Shown here piece after piece: positions 16,642-24,244 of a DNA stretch of 54,498 bases. Position numbers and translations under genes: made by a program. The first letter of the stretch is position 1. The number at the start of each line of letters is the position of its first letter. The notes under the pieces were generated by a model. It was not told the origin of the DNA and made no database searches. It saw nothing but the letters and a program-made list of their open reading frames with translations. This stretch comes from Flavobacterium azizsancarii (lineage in GTDB: Bacteria; Bacteroidota; Bacteroidia; Flavobacteriales; Flavobacteriaceae), in NCBI RefSeq assembly GCF_027980145.1, contig NZ_JAMZNK010000038.1, forward strand, positions 1-54,498, written 5' to 3'.

Positions 16642-17493
16642 TTAATAGTCTCCTTTTTTCTTAAATCTCGGATCATCCTTTGAGATAAAATCGGTTCTTC
16701 GTTTAGGAACATCGTCTTTCGATAGAAAATCCGTTCTTCGTCTGGGAGCTTCAGGTTTTGGTAAGCTTGCTTCTTCGGTTTTGCTTGATGGTTCAATTAA
16801 ATGATTTAATTCTTTAATTTCGTCATCAGTCAAATCGCGATAGCGTCCAACCGGAATATCTAGTGAAATATTGATGATTCTGATGCGTTTAAGCGCTGTA
16901 ACGTCATAACCCAGGTATTCTGTCATTCTACGAATTTGGCGATTTAAACCCTGTGTTAAAATGATTTTAAAAGTAAATTGACTAATCTGTTCTACTTTAC
17001 ATTTTTTGGTCACAGTATCTAAAATCGGAATTCCATTTCCCATACGTTGTATAAAACGTTCTGTGATAGGTTTGTTTACCGTAACGGTATATTCTTTTTC
17101 GTGATTGTTTCTGGCGCGTAAAATTTTGTTTACGATATCACCATCATTGGTCATGAAAATTAATCCTTCACTCGCTTTATCCAATCGCCCAATTGGGAAA
17201 ATACGTTTTGGGTAATTAATATAATCGACAATATTATTTCGAACTTCAAGATTCGTTGTGCATTCAATTCCAACAGGCTTGTTGAAAGCCAGGTATACTA
17301 ATTTTTCGTGCTTCTCAACAATCAATTTTCCGTCAATACGTACTTCATCGTTTTGTGAAACTTTAGTTCCCATTTCAGGTACAACACCATTTATTGTCAC
17401 GCGTCCTTCTTCAATAAGTTTATCAGCTTCACGGCGGGAACAATATCCTGTTTCACCAATAAATTTATTCAGACGTTTTAAATTCTCTTCCAT
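16642..17493 (-). CDS. rluF: 23S rRNA pseudouridine synthase RluF
   Basis: A 283-residue RNA-modifying enzyme. An S4 RNA-binding domain (about 5-60) precedes the RsuA/RluB/E/F catalytic domain with GRLDKASEGL, catalytic Asp105, and a later LTQGLNRQIRRM block. RluF converts U2604 (minor U2605) of 23S rRNA to pseudouridine; the match to RluF over RluB is from overall sequence and is moderately sure. The C-terminus (about 240-283) is a low-complexity tail with RRTDFxSKDD repeated twice. A TACTTTTG motif on the minus strand (17498-17505) is only 5 bp from the ATG, which would give a nearly leaderless mRNA. Confidence 0.9.
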   Translation of the reverse strand: MEENLKRLNKFIGETGYCSRREADKLIEEGRVTINGVVPEMGTKVSQNDEVRIDGKLIVEKHEKLVYLAFNKPVGIECTTNLEVRNNIVDYINYPKRIFPIGRLDKASEGLIFMTNDGDIVNKILRARNNHEKEYTVTVNKPITERFIQRMGNGIPILDTVTKKCKVEQISQFTFKIILTQGLNRQIRRMTEYLGYDVTALKRIRIINISLDIPVGRYRDLTDDEIKELNHLIEPSSKTEEASLPKPEAPRRRTDFLSKDDVPKRRTDFISKDDPRFKKKGDY

Positions 17494-17658
17494 AGTGCAA
17501 AAGTAAGCAAAATTTAGATTTGTTAGATCTTTAGATTGTTAGACTTCTTAGATCGTTGGATCATTTTGAATGCGACAAGTACTTCACTAAAAAAAAACTT
17601 AGCAACTTAGCAACTCAGAACCTCAGAAGCTAGAAAAAACCTTTATCCCTTTGAACCT

Positions 17659-18003
17659 TTATTCATGATAAGAAGAGCTGTCTTCCGGGGTTTCTTTCCG
17701 CTCAAACATTCCATAATCGCGAACAACTGTTGCGATTCTTAAATGATAATCTTTAAAAACTTCATTTTTTCCTTTTGCTTGTGCGTGACGGTGCATTTCC
17801 AGATTTCGCCATTGCTGGATACTTTCTTCATCTTTCCAGAACGACAATGACAAAACTTTTTCAGGATCACTAAAACTCTGAAAACGTTCTATCGAAATAA
17901 AACCTTCGATATGGTCTAATTCTGGTCGCAGGCTTGCAGCAATATTCAGATATTCTTCTTTTTTTCCTTCGTTAGGTATGACTTCAAAAATTACTGCTAT
18001 CAT
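17659..18003 (-). CDS. Antibiotic biosynthesis monooxygenase (ABM) domain protein
   Basis: A 114-residue single-domain alpha+beta-barrel protein with the ABM pattern (AVIFEVIPNEGKKEEYLNIA ... GFISIERFQSFSDPEKVLSLSFWKDEESIQQWRN ... HR.AQ). ABM proteins act as small cofactor-light oxygenases or heme-binding enzymes and often as dimers. It begins 10 bp after the stop of a cytochrome P450 gene on the same strand, so the pair is co-transcribed, with a divergent ArsR-type regulator in front. The substrate is unknown. Confidence 0.82.
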   Translation of the reverse strand: MIAVIFEVIPNEGKKEEYLNIAASLRPELDHIEGFISIERFQSFSDPEKVLSLSFWKDEESIQQWRNLEMHRHAQAKGKNEVFKDYHLRIATVVRDYGMFERKETPEDSSSYHE

Positions 18004-18013
18004 ATTATATTTT

Positions 18014-19162
18014 TTATTTTATCGAAATCCAGATAGTTTTAGGCAATCGGGTATTAATCAAGGGTTCATATTCTATATTATTCTCTAAAAGTGTAATTAT
18101 TTTATGTTCATTAAATAAAAACCATAAAACTTCAGTTGCGAGGTTAATCGAAAAATGTTTGGCTAAGCACATATGACCACCAATCCCAAAAGTCAAATTC
18201 TCATTATTATTAAAACGTTCGATATCGAAATTGGATTCATTTTCGAATTTTTGCAAATCGCGATTGGCTGCAGCAAGAACTACCATTATTTTTTCGCCTT
18301 TTTTAATTGTTGTTTTTCCCAAAGTTATATCAGCATTTGCAATTCGTCTCGTATTATGAATTGGCGGATCAAAACGCAAAGTCTCTATAACTGATTTTTG
18401 TATTGTGGCTTTGTTCGAAAAAGTTTTGTGTTTGATAATTTGTAATAACGAATTACTCAAAATTCCGCGACCTGCATCATAACTCTGAATCAATAGACCT
18501 ATTAAATTACTAATAGTTATTTTTTTAATTTCGTCAAGCGGAAGAACTTCTAATTCTGATATTTTGTTTAATAAAGGTTTATAGAAATCGAATAACAAAA
18601 GTTGTTTTTCGACAATAGAAAATATTCTCTCAGAAACTTGATTGATCAATTTTACTTCTTCTTTACTTTTATTCGGAAGCATTATTTTAACCAAAATTTC
18701 AATTTTATCTAAAATAAAAGCACAATCATTTGCTGTAAAACCAAAACTTTTTAAAACAACCAAAAGCGGTAATTTTTTGCAAACCGAATTTACCCAATCA
18801 ACTTCATTTTCGATTAAATCATCTTTTATCAATTTATAAAGGATTGTATTGATGTCGACAGATTTTAAGTTCGAAAATAGCAAATTGGCAATTTCACGAT
18901 TTATGGTATGTTGAATTTCATTAGACAATCTAGCCAAATTGTTCAAAATATCCAAAGCATGTTCGTTTAGCTTCTGTTCGTTATTTAGGTTTATAACGGG
19001 AATTAGAGCATCTGGATTTTTTAGAATTTCAATACAAGATTCATAGGAGTAAATTACCCAGATTTTGTTTTCTTCATCCCAGTATATTGGGTTTTTGCCC
19101 AACATCAATTGATAGATTGAATAAGGATCTTGCACATCAGACTGAAAGAATAAAGTAGTCAT
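18014..19162 (-). CDS. Cytochrome P450
   Basis: A 382-residue soluble bacterial P450 from the ATG at 19162; an upstream TTG at 19180 is in frame but lies inside the operator palindrome. The K-helix ExxR is E260-T-L-R263, followed by a PPIHNTRRIA perf-like segment, and the heme loop is FGIGGHMCLA with the thiolate ligand Cys332. The I-helix, where the acid-alcohol pair AGx(D/E)T is expected, reads DAGRGIL (229-235), so Asp/Glu-Thr is replaced by Gly-Ile. This may alter oxygen activation or indicate peroxide use. It is paired with an ABM protein and a divergent ArsR regulator. Substrate unknown. Confidence 0.88.
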   Translation of the reverse strand: MTTLFFQSDVQDPYSIYQLMLGKNPIYWDEENKIWVIYSYESCIEILKNPDALIPVINLNNEQKLNEHALDILNNLARLSNEIQHTINREIANLLFSNLKSVDINTILYKLIKDDLIENEVDWVNSVCKKLPLLVVLKSFGFTANDCAFILDKIEILVKIMLPNKSKEEVKLINQVSERIFSIVEKQLLLFDFYKPLLNKISELEVLPLDEIKKITISNLIGLLIQSYDAGRGILSNSLLQIIKHKTFSNKATIQKSVIETLRFDPPIHNTRRIANADITLGKTTIKKGEKIMVVLAAANRDLQKFENESNFDIERFNNNENLTFGIGGHMCLAKHFSINLATEVLWFLFNEHKIITLLENNIEYEPLINTRLPKTIWISIK

Positions 19163-19177
19163 GTAGATTGTTTTTAG

Positions 19178-19194
19178 CAAAGTTATTTAACTTT
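19178..19194. promoter_or_regulatory. P450 promoter with overlapping inverted repeat (candidate ArsR operator)
   Basis: The minus strand reads TAACTTTG (19185-19178), a -7 element whose transcript would start just before the P450 ATG. It overlaps the inverted repeat AAAGTT-ATTT-AACTTT (19179-19194), well placed for repression by the divergent ArsR-type protein. Confidence 0.5.
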
Positions 19195-19236
19195 ACAAAA
19201 GAATACTTCATTCTATATTTAACTATGAAAGCCTAA

Positions 19237-19917
19237 ATGGAAGATCAATTTATAAAAGCAGCAGGATTAATAGGAGACGCAACTCGCGCAGCAATAATGT
19301 GGACTCTATTAGACGGAAGAGCTTTTACAGCCACTGAACTTTCGATTGCTGCAAATACATCTCCGCAAAACATCAGCATGCATTTGGCCAAACTTCTTGA
19401 AGCAAATTTGCTTTGTGTAGAGAAACAAGGCCGTCATAAATATTATAGATTTTCAAGTAGAGAAGTGGCTTACGTTGTTGAGGCAATGGCGAACCTAATT
19501 CCCAAGCCTGAGATTTTTTCGCAAAAGAAAAACGAAAATTATCCTCCCGTAAAATATTGCAGGACTTGTTATGATCATTTGGCAGGAAAAATTGGTGTTG
19601 CTTTAGCCGACAGTTTATTAAAACAAAAAATAATAATCGAAAATGGTAATACTTTCGAAATTAGTACTGAAGGAGAAAAATGGTTTTCTGATTTTGGAAT
19701 TAATTTAGAAGAAGCCCAAAAGCAAAAACGAATATTCTTAAAACCTTGCCTGGACTGGAGCGAAAGACGATATCATATTTCGGGCTCTATAGGAACTTTG
19801 TTATTGAATAAAATGCTGGAGCAGGACTGGATCAGAAGAACGGCCAATTCAAGAGCAATAATAATTACAGGAAAAGGAGAAAAAGAAATGTTGAAGTCTT
19901 TTAAAATAGTTGTTTAG
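19237..19917 (+). CDS. ArsR-type winged-helix transcriptional regulator
   Basis: A 226-residue regulator. The N-terminal winged helix (about 1-95) has the ArsR layout, with ATELSIAANTSPQNISMHLAKL as the recognition region and KQGRHKYYRFSSREVAYVVE as wing and last helix. The longer C-terminal half contains CRTCYDHLAGKIGVALAD and a single LKPCLDWSERRYH segment. Cysteines 110, 113 and one near 170 could sense metal or redox state, but I cannot tell which. It is divergent from the P450-ABM pair with 74 bp between starts and an inverted repeat in the gap, so it probably controls that pair. Confidence 0.87.
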   Translation: MEDQFIKAAGLIGDATRAAIMWTLLDGRAFTATELSIAANTSPQNISMHLAKLLEANLLCVEKQGRHKYYRFSSREVAYVVEAMANLIPKPEIFSQKKNENYPPVKYCRTCYDHLAGKIGVALADSLLKQKIIIENGNTFEISTEGEKWFSDFGINLEEAQKQKRIFLKPCLDWSERRYHISGSIGTLLLNKMLEQDWIRRTANSRAIIITGKGEKEMLKSFKIVV

Positions 19918-19933
19918 ATTTTTAAGCACAATC

Positions 19934-20021
19934 TTGTCATCCTGAGCGAAGTCGAAGGAATATCCAGAAAGTCGTCAATCTTTGTCGAGCTGCTTTCCTT
20001 CGACTTCGCTCAGGATGACAA
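19934..20021. repeat. Long inverted repeat (GTCATCCTGAGCGAAGTCGA family)
   Basis: Perfect 27-bp arms at 19934-19960 and 19995-20021 enclose a 34-bp loop. This sequence family occurs between genes in many unrelated bacteria. Here it sits between the convergent regulator and hydrolase genes, where it may act as a transcription barrier. A degenerate CTTAGTGCCTTAGCGACTTA repeat follows at about 20049. Confidence 0.75.
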
Positions 20022-20073
20022 AGAAAAGTAGATTTCTAAGAGAAAAAACTTAGTGCCTTAGCGACTTAGTGGC

Positions 20074-20946
20074 TCAGAACCTCAAAACATCAGAACCTTC
20101 CGAAAACAAAAACTCAATCACTTTATCATACAATTCATCATCGTGCATTCCGTGACCTAGACCTTTGGTTTCAATAAACTGACTATTTTTCCAATTGCTG
20201 GCAATTTTTTCACCTTCTGCAAAAGCTACAATTTTATCTGAGGTATCATGTGCGATTAGCCCCGCAACATTAAATTCAGATGCAAATTTTTGTCCGGAAA
20301 AATCGTCCAGCTTAAAATTGAAATGCGTTAAAAATCGACTTTCTAAAAGAGAATATACTTTAGTATTTAAACTCAGCATCGAAACGTAATTATTGATCAG
20401 CGTTTTTAAATCTGATGGAGCGCCAAGAATCACCATTTTATTAATGCTGGTGTTTGGGAATAAATATTGATGATAAACACAGGCTGCACCGCCAATAGAG
20501 TGACCAATAATTATTGTAGGCTGATATTTTTCAACCGCTTTATTGATAAATTCAGCATATAGCGGAACATTAAATTCTTTACCACTGCTTTGTCCGTGAG
20601 CCGGAGCATCAATAGCAATAATAGTGCTTCCTGATTTTTGAAGATGCGGTAAGGTTTTTTTCCAGCGGGCGGCATTACTTTCCCACCCGTGAACAAGCAG
20701 AATTTTAGTTTCATTGCCTTTCCAGATATAAGTCTGAAAATGATGTTCGTTATGATGAAACGTTTCAGTTTCGGTATTTTTTAATATTTTGGGTAAACTT
20801 TCTTTTTGTAATCTTCCAATTCTGGGTTGGCTGAAAAGTGCGTAAGAAAGTTCAACAGCTTTTTGCGGACGAACATAACTTAGAAAGTTAATATATGATC
20901 CAACCGATTTTAATGTAATGAAACGGATTCCTTTTTTAATTCCCAA
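20074..20946 (-). CDS. Alpha/beta-hydrolase
   Basis: A 290-residue hydrolase with the oxyanion-hole HGW motif (LLVHGWESNAARW, about 83-95) and the nucleophile elbow GHSIGG, Ser150. A likely acid is in the Asp-rich stretch about 235-245, and a likely His is in GLGHGMHDDE near the C-terminus. The N-terminal 60 residues are a variable cap. The nearest broad assignment is the Hydrolase_4/lysophospholipase-like group; substrate cannot be predicted. It stands alone between repeat-rich spacers. Confidence 0.85.
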   Translation of the reverse strand: MGIKKGIRFITLKSVGSYINFLSYVRPQKAVELSYALFSQPRIGRLQKESLPKILKNTETETFHHNEHHFQTYIWKGNETKILLVHGWESNAARWKKTLPHLQKSGSTIIAIDAPAHGQSSGKEFNVPLYAEFINKAVEKYQPTIIIGHSIGGAACVYHQYLFPNTSINKMVILGAPSDLKTLINNYVSMLSLNTKVYSLLESRFLTHFNFKLDDFSGQKFASEFNVAGLIAHDTSDKIVAFAEGEKIASNWKNSQFIETKGLGHGMHDDELYDKVIEFLFSEGSDVLRF

Positions 20947-21001
20947 AACTTAAATTTTTTATAAAGGTAAAAATATGATTTTAAACTTACTGAAAAAAAG
21001 T

Positions 21002-21282
21002 TTTGCCACAGATTAAAAAGATTAGCACAGATTGAAAATCCTATTAATCTTTTAATTGATCAATTCTAACACCTATGGAAAGAGAAAAAAAATTATCGCA
21101 GAGAACGCTAAGTTTTTTTATTCTTAGCTTTATAAAAAGGGAAAGTTCGCAAAGCTTTGTATTGATTTAGCTTTGCGAACTTTGTGCTTTCAAAAGCATT
21201 CTTAGATAAAAATCTTTGTGTTCTTTGCGGTAAAATTCTCCACAACATTTAGCGTTGATCTTAATCTGTGACAAAAAAAATT
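21002..21282. repeat. Degenerate inverted-repeat element
   Basis: TTTTGCCACAGATTAA at the left (about 21001) is mirrored by TTAATCTGTGACAAAA at the right (about 21260-21277). Inside are AGAGAACGCTAAG/TTAGCGTT remnants and a clear 12-bp hairpin (GTTCGCAAAGCT at 21145 with AGCTTTGCGAAC ending 21180). No ORF is present. This looks like an old non-coding mobile element in the gap upstream of the alpha/beta-hydrolase. Confidence 0.55.
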
Positions 21283-21290
21283 AAGTACAA

Positions 21291-21317
21291 AAAAAAATCC
21301 CGATTTAATCGGGATTT
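21291..21317 (-). terminator. Terminator of the Nif3/coiled-coil operon
   Basis: AAATCCCGAT pairs with ATCGGGATTT over a 2-4 nt loop, and on the minus strand it is followed by eight T. It lies 8 bp past the stop of the coiled-coil gene. Confidence 0.8.
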
Positions 21318-21324
21318 TAAATAT

Positions 21325-22104
21325 TTAGAATTTCGAGAACAATTGTTCCATTTTTTCTTTTTCTTCTTCAGCTAATGCGCTGTCAACTAAAATTCTTCCA
21401 GAGTGCTCATCAGTAATGATCTTCTTTCTAGAAGCAATCTCTACCTGAGTTTGTGGGGGAATAGTGAAGAATGATCCTGCAGATGCTCCTCTTTCGATAG
21501 ATACAACAGCTAAACCATTACGAACACTAGTTCTGATTCTAGTATAAGCAGCTAATAGTCTTTCTTCAATTTGACCTGAAAACTCAGCTGATTTCTCAGA
21601 TAAGAAGATTTCTTCTTTTTGAGTTTCAGCCATGATAGCGTCAAGTTCAGATTTTTTATGTTTTAAGTGCGAACTTTTAGCGTCAAGTTTTTCTTTTAGA
21701 TTAGAAGTAACTTCTTTCTTATGCTCGATAGAAGCTTTCATTTCTTTGATTTGCTTTTCAGCCAATTGAATTTCTAATTCCTGAAATTCAACCTCTTTAG
21801 TCAAAGAATTAAATTCTCTGTTATTACGAACTGATTCTTGTTGTTTTGTGTATTTTTTGATAACCTCTTTATGCTCATCAATCGCATTTTTCTTCGATTT
21901 GATAAGATCTTCAATAACCTCAAGTTCACTTTTCAGTTTCTCTGAACGCGTGCTTAAACCTGCAACTTCATCTTCAAGATCTTCCACTTCTAAAGGAAGT
22001 TCACCTCTCACGTTTCTGATTTCGTCAATTCTAGAGTCAATAAGCTGTAAATCGTATATTGCTCTTAACTTGTCCTCAACACTTAATTCTTTCGTATTCG
22101 CCAT
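21325..22104 (-). CDS. Coiled-coil protein with degenerate C4 zinc ribbon (CT398-like)
   Basis: A 259-residue cytosolic protein made of a long coiled coil (about 25-190, rich in E/K/L) and a C-terminal zinc-ribbon-shaped region. In the family the ribbon normally reads CxxC...IPPQ...CEHCGRIL. Here the same frame is kept (IPPQTQVEIA, HSGRILVD), but the ligand positions are Ser208, Ser211, Asp232 and Ser235, so zinc binding by four Cys is lost. It lies 3 bp after a Nif3-like gene, a pairing common in bacteria, and the two probably work together. The biochemical role of the family is poorly defined. Confidence 0.85.
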   Translation of the reverse strand: MANTKELSVEDKLRAIYDLQLIDSRIDEIRNVRGELPLEVEDLEDEVAGLSTRSEKLKSELEVIEDLIKSKKNAIDEHKEVIKKYTKQQESVRNNREFNSLTKEVEFQELEIQLAEKQIKEMKASIEHKKEVTSNLKEKLDAKSSHLKHKKSELDAIMAETQKEEIFLSEKSAEFSGQIEERLLAAYTRIRTSVRNGLAVVSIERGASAGSFFTIPPQTQVEIASRKKIITDEHSGRILVDSALAEEEKEKMEQLFSKF

Positions 22105-22107
22105 ATT

Positions 22108-23202
22108 CTATAAGTACTTAACTGGATTTGTATTTTCTTCTGATAAAATGATGGCAAAATTAAGGATTTTTTTTCGAAGATAATCAACAATATAGTTTTT
22201 TGTATAGCGTTCGCTCTCAAAATGACCAATATCGGCTAAAAGTAGTCGGTTTTCTGCTTCGTAAAATTGATGATATTTTAAATCGGCTGTCAAAAAAGCA
22301 TCGGCTCCGGACATGATTGCATTTTTTATCGCAAAACTTCCTGATCCGCCCAAAACAGCAACTTTCTTTATTTTTTTGCCTAAAAACGAAGAATGACGAA
22401 TTCCATCGGCAATCATTTTATCTTTAACAAAATGTAAAAAATCTTTTTCATCCATTTCAGTTTCAAATTCCCCAATCATTCCCAAGCCAATATTCTGATG
22501 TGAATTCTCAAGATTATAAACTTCATAAGCGACTTCTTCATAAATATGATTGGCAAAAAGTGCTTTTAGAATTTTTGATTGCAAGTGTTTTTCGAAAACA
22601 ACCTCAATCTTTATTTCGGTTCCGGTATGTAGTTTCCCTCGTTCTCCAATTACAGGATTACTGTCTTCATTTCCCTGAAAAGTAAAAAAACCTTCGGTGT
22701 TAAAACTGCAATTGTCGTAATTTCCAATTGTTCCTGCGCCAGCCTGAAACATGGCATTTCTAACTTTTTCTGAATTGTCAGCAGTAGTATAAGTTACTAA
22801 TTTTTGAATGAAATTTTGTTTCGGAATCAAAACCTTAGTATTGGTTAAGCCCAAAGCATCACAAAATATCTTGTTCACGCCTGCTGAATGATTGTCTAAC
22901 GCCGTATGAACAGCATAAATAGCGATGTCGTTTTTAATGGCTTTCAAAATCGCACGCTCTACATAATTTTTACCAGTTATTTTTTTAATTCCGGAGAATA
23001 AAATAGGGTGGAAGCAAACTACCAGATTGCAGTTTTTAGTAATGGCTTCGTCGATTACGGTTTCCAAAGCATCATGACAAACTAAAACTCCCGTACTTTC
23101 AGTTTCGCTATTGCCAACTAATAGTCCAACATTGTCAAAATCTTCGGCGTATGCCAAAGGTGCCATTTCCTCAAGAATTACTAATATTTCTTTGATTTTC
23201 AT
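22108..23202 (-). CDS. Nif3-like dinuclear metal-centre protein
   Basis: A 364-residue member of the NIF3/YbgI/YqfO family, homologous to a proposed GTP cyclohydrolase I type 2. Metal ligands are visible in CFHPILFSG, in AVHTALDNHSAGVN and in the C-terminal ADIGHFESER. The extra central part (about 125-225) is the PII-like insert of the long YqfO form. These proteins form toroidal hexamers with a di-metal site; their physiological substrate is unsettled. It is the first gene of an operon with the coiled-coil protein and was originally divergent from lpxK, before the KilA-N insertion. Confidence 0.9.
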   Translation of the reverse strand: MKIKEILVILEEMAPLAYAEDFDNVGLLVGNSETESTGVLVCHDALETVIDEAITKNCNLVVCFHPILFSGIKKITGKNYVERAILKAIKNDIAIYAVHTALDNHSAGVNKIFCDALGLTNTKVLIPKQNFIQKLVTYTTADNSEKVRNAMFQAGAGTIGNYDNCSFNTEGFFTFQGNEDSNPVIGERGKLHTGTEIKIEVVFEKHLQSKILKALFANHIYEEVAYEVYNLENSHQNIGLGMIGEFETEMDEKDFLHFVKDKMIADGIRHSSFLGKKIKKVAVLGGSGSFAIKNAIMSGADAFLTADLKYHQFYEAENRLLLADIGHFESERYTKNYIVDYLRKKILNFAIILSEENTNPVKYL

Positions 23203-23267
23203 TATTGCTTTTTGTTTCAGGTTTCAAGTTTAAATTGTGGTTTAAAAACTTTGAACAAATTAACGAA

Positions 23268-23331
23268 AAATATTATACTTTCGTAAAATGAATATGCTTC
23301 GTGAGTTTTTTCTTGTTTTTGTGTTGTAGAA
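23268..23331 (+). pseudogene. Duplicated lpxK promoter and start (truncated copy)
   Basis: A 25-bp sequence ending in ATGAA (23268-23292) is identical to 24220-24244, which leads into the real lpxK. After the repeat this copy reads MNMLREFFLVFVL then stop (23288-23329), resembling the LpxK N-terminus MNLLRKILFPFAV. It is a vestigial 5' end of lpxK left on the far side of the KilA-N gene. Confidence 0.65.
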
Positions 23332-23370
23332 ATATTGGAGGTATTGTTTTTTAAAATAGAAATATAATTT

Positions 23371-24195
23371 ATGGCAAAATTGAATAAAATGGAGGTGAAT
23401 GGTAATTCAATTTCATTGCTCTCGAACTTAGAGCAAGATTATATTTGTATAACTGATATTGCACGTTATAAAGATCCTGATCATATAGATGATATTATAA
23501 AAAATTGGCTGCGAAACAGAAACACGATTGAACTTTTAGGCTTTTGGGAAGTTTTAAATAATCCTGATTTTAACCCCGTCGAATTCGACGGGTTTAAAAA
23601 ACAAGCTGGTTTAAATAGTTTTACTATGACTGCTAAAAAATGGATCGAAGCAACTAATGCCATCGGTATAATATCAAAAGCGGGAAGATATGGAGGAACT
23701 TATGCACATAAAGATATCGCATTCGAATTTGCTTCTTGGATTTCCATTGAGTTTAAACTCTATATTATTAAAGAGTTTCAGCGTTTAAAAGAGGATGAGA
23801 ATAAAACTAAAAATTTAGATTGGAATTTACAAAGGACAATTTCTAAAATTAATTACAAAATACATACTGATGCAATAAAGGAAAATTTAATTCCGGTAAT
23901 CTTAGCAGGAAATCAAAAGAATTTTATTTATGCAGATGAAGCTGATACGTTAAATCTTGCGCTATTTGGAAGAACTGCAAAACAATGGCGCATTGAAAAT
24001 CCAAATCAAAAAGGTAATATCAGGGATATTGCATCAATAGAGCAATTAGTTGTATTGTCAAATCTTGAGAGTATTAATGCTATGTTGATACAACAAGAAA
24101 TAGACCAAGCTGATAGATTATTTAAATTGAATGAAATTGCTATTATTCAAATGAAATCGCTTATAAATAATAAAACATTTGATAAATTGAAGTAA
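23371..24195 (+). CDS. KilA-N domain protein
   Basis: A 274-residue protein with an N-terminal KilA-N domain (about 10-130: YICITDIARYKDPDHIDDIIKNWLRNRNT, ending GGTYAHKDIAFEFASWISIEFKLYIIKEFQRL). The domain is a DNA-binding module typical of phages, prophages and large DNA viruses; the C-terminal half is helical and has no domain I recognise. It is an accessory gene in an otherwise core region and is flanked by a 25-bp direct repeat covering the lpxK promoter and start. The unit from repeat to repeat is about 950 bp and carries no visible recombinase. It may be a phage-derived defence or regulatory cassette; that is speculation. Confidence 0.88.
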   Translation: MAKLNKMEVNGNSISLLSNLEQDYICITDIARYKDPDHIDDIIKNWLRNRNTIELLGFWEVLNNPDFNPVEFDGFKKQAGLNSFTMTAKKWIEATNAIGIISKAGRYGGTYAHKDIAFEFASWISIEFKLYIIKEFQRLKEDENKTKNLDWNLQRTISKINYKIHTDAIKENLIPVILAGNQKNFIYADEADTLNLALFGRTAKQWRIENPNQKGNIRDIASIEQLVVLSNLESINAMLIQQEIDQADRLFKLNEIAIIQMKSLINNKTFDKLK

Positions 24196-24219
24196 CTAAT
24201 AATTTTGTCGCAGAAAATT

Positions 24220-24244
24220 AAATATTATACTTTCGTAAAATGAA
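24220..24244 (+). repeat. Right copy of the 25-bp direct repeat flanking the KilA-N cassette
   Basis: Identical to 23268-23292. It includes an AT-rich TATACTTTCG segment resembling a -7 element and the first five bases of lpxK, so the insertion left lpxK with an intact start region. Confidence 0.8.
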
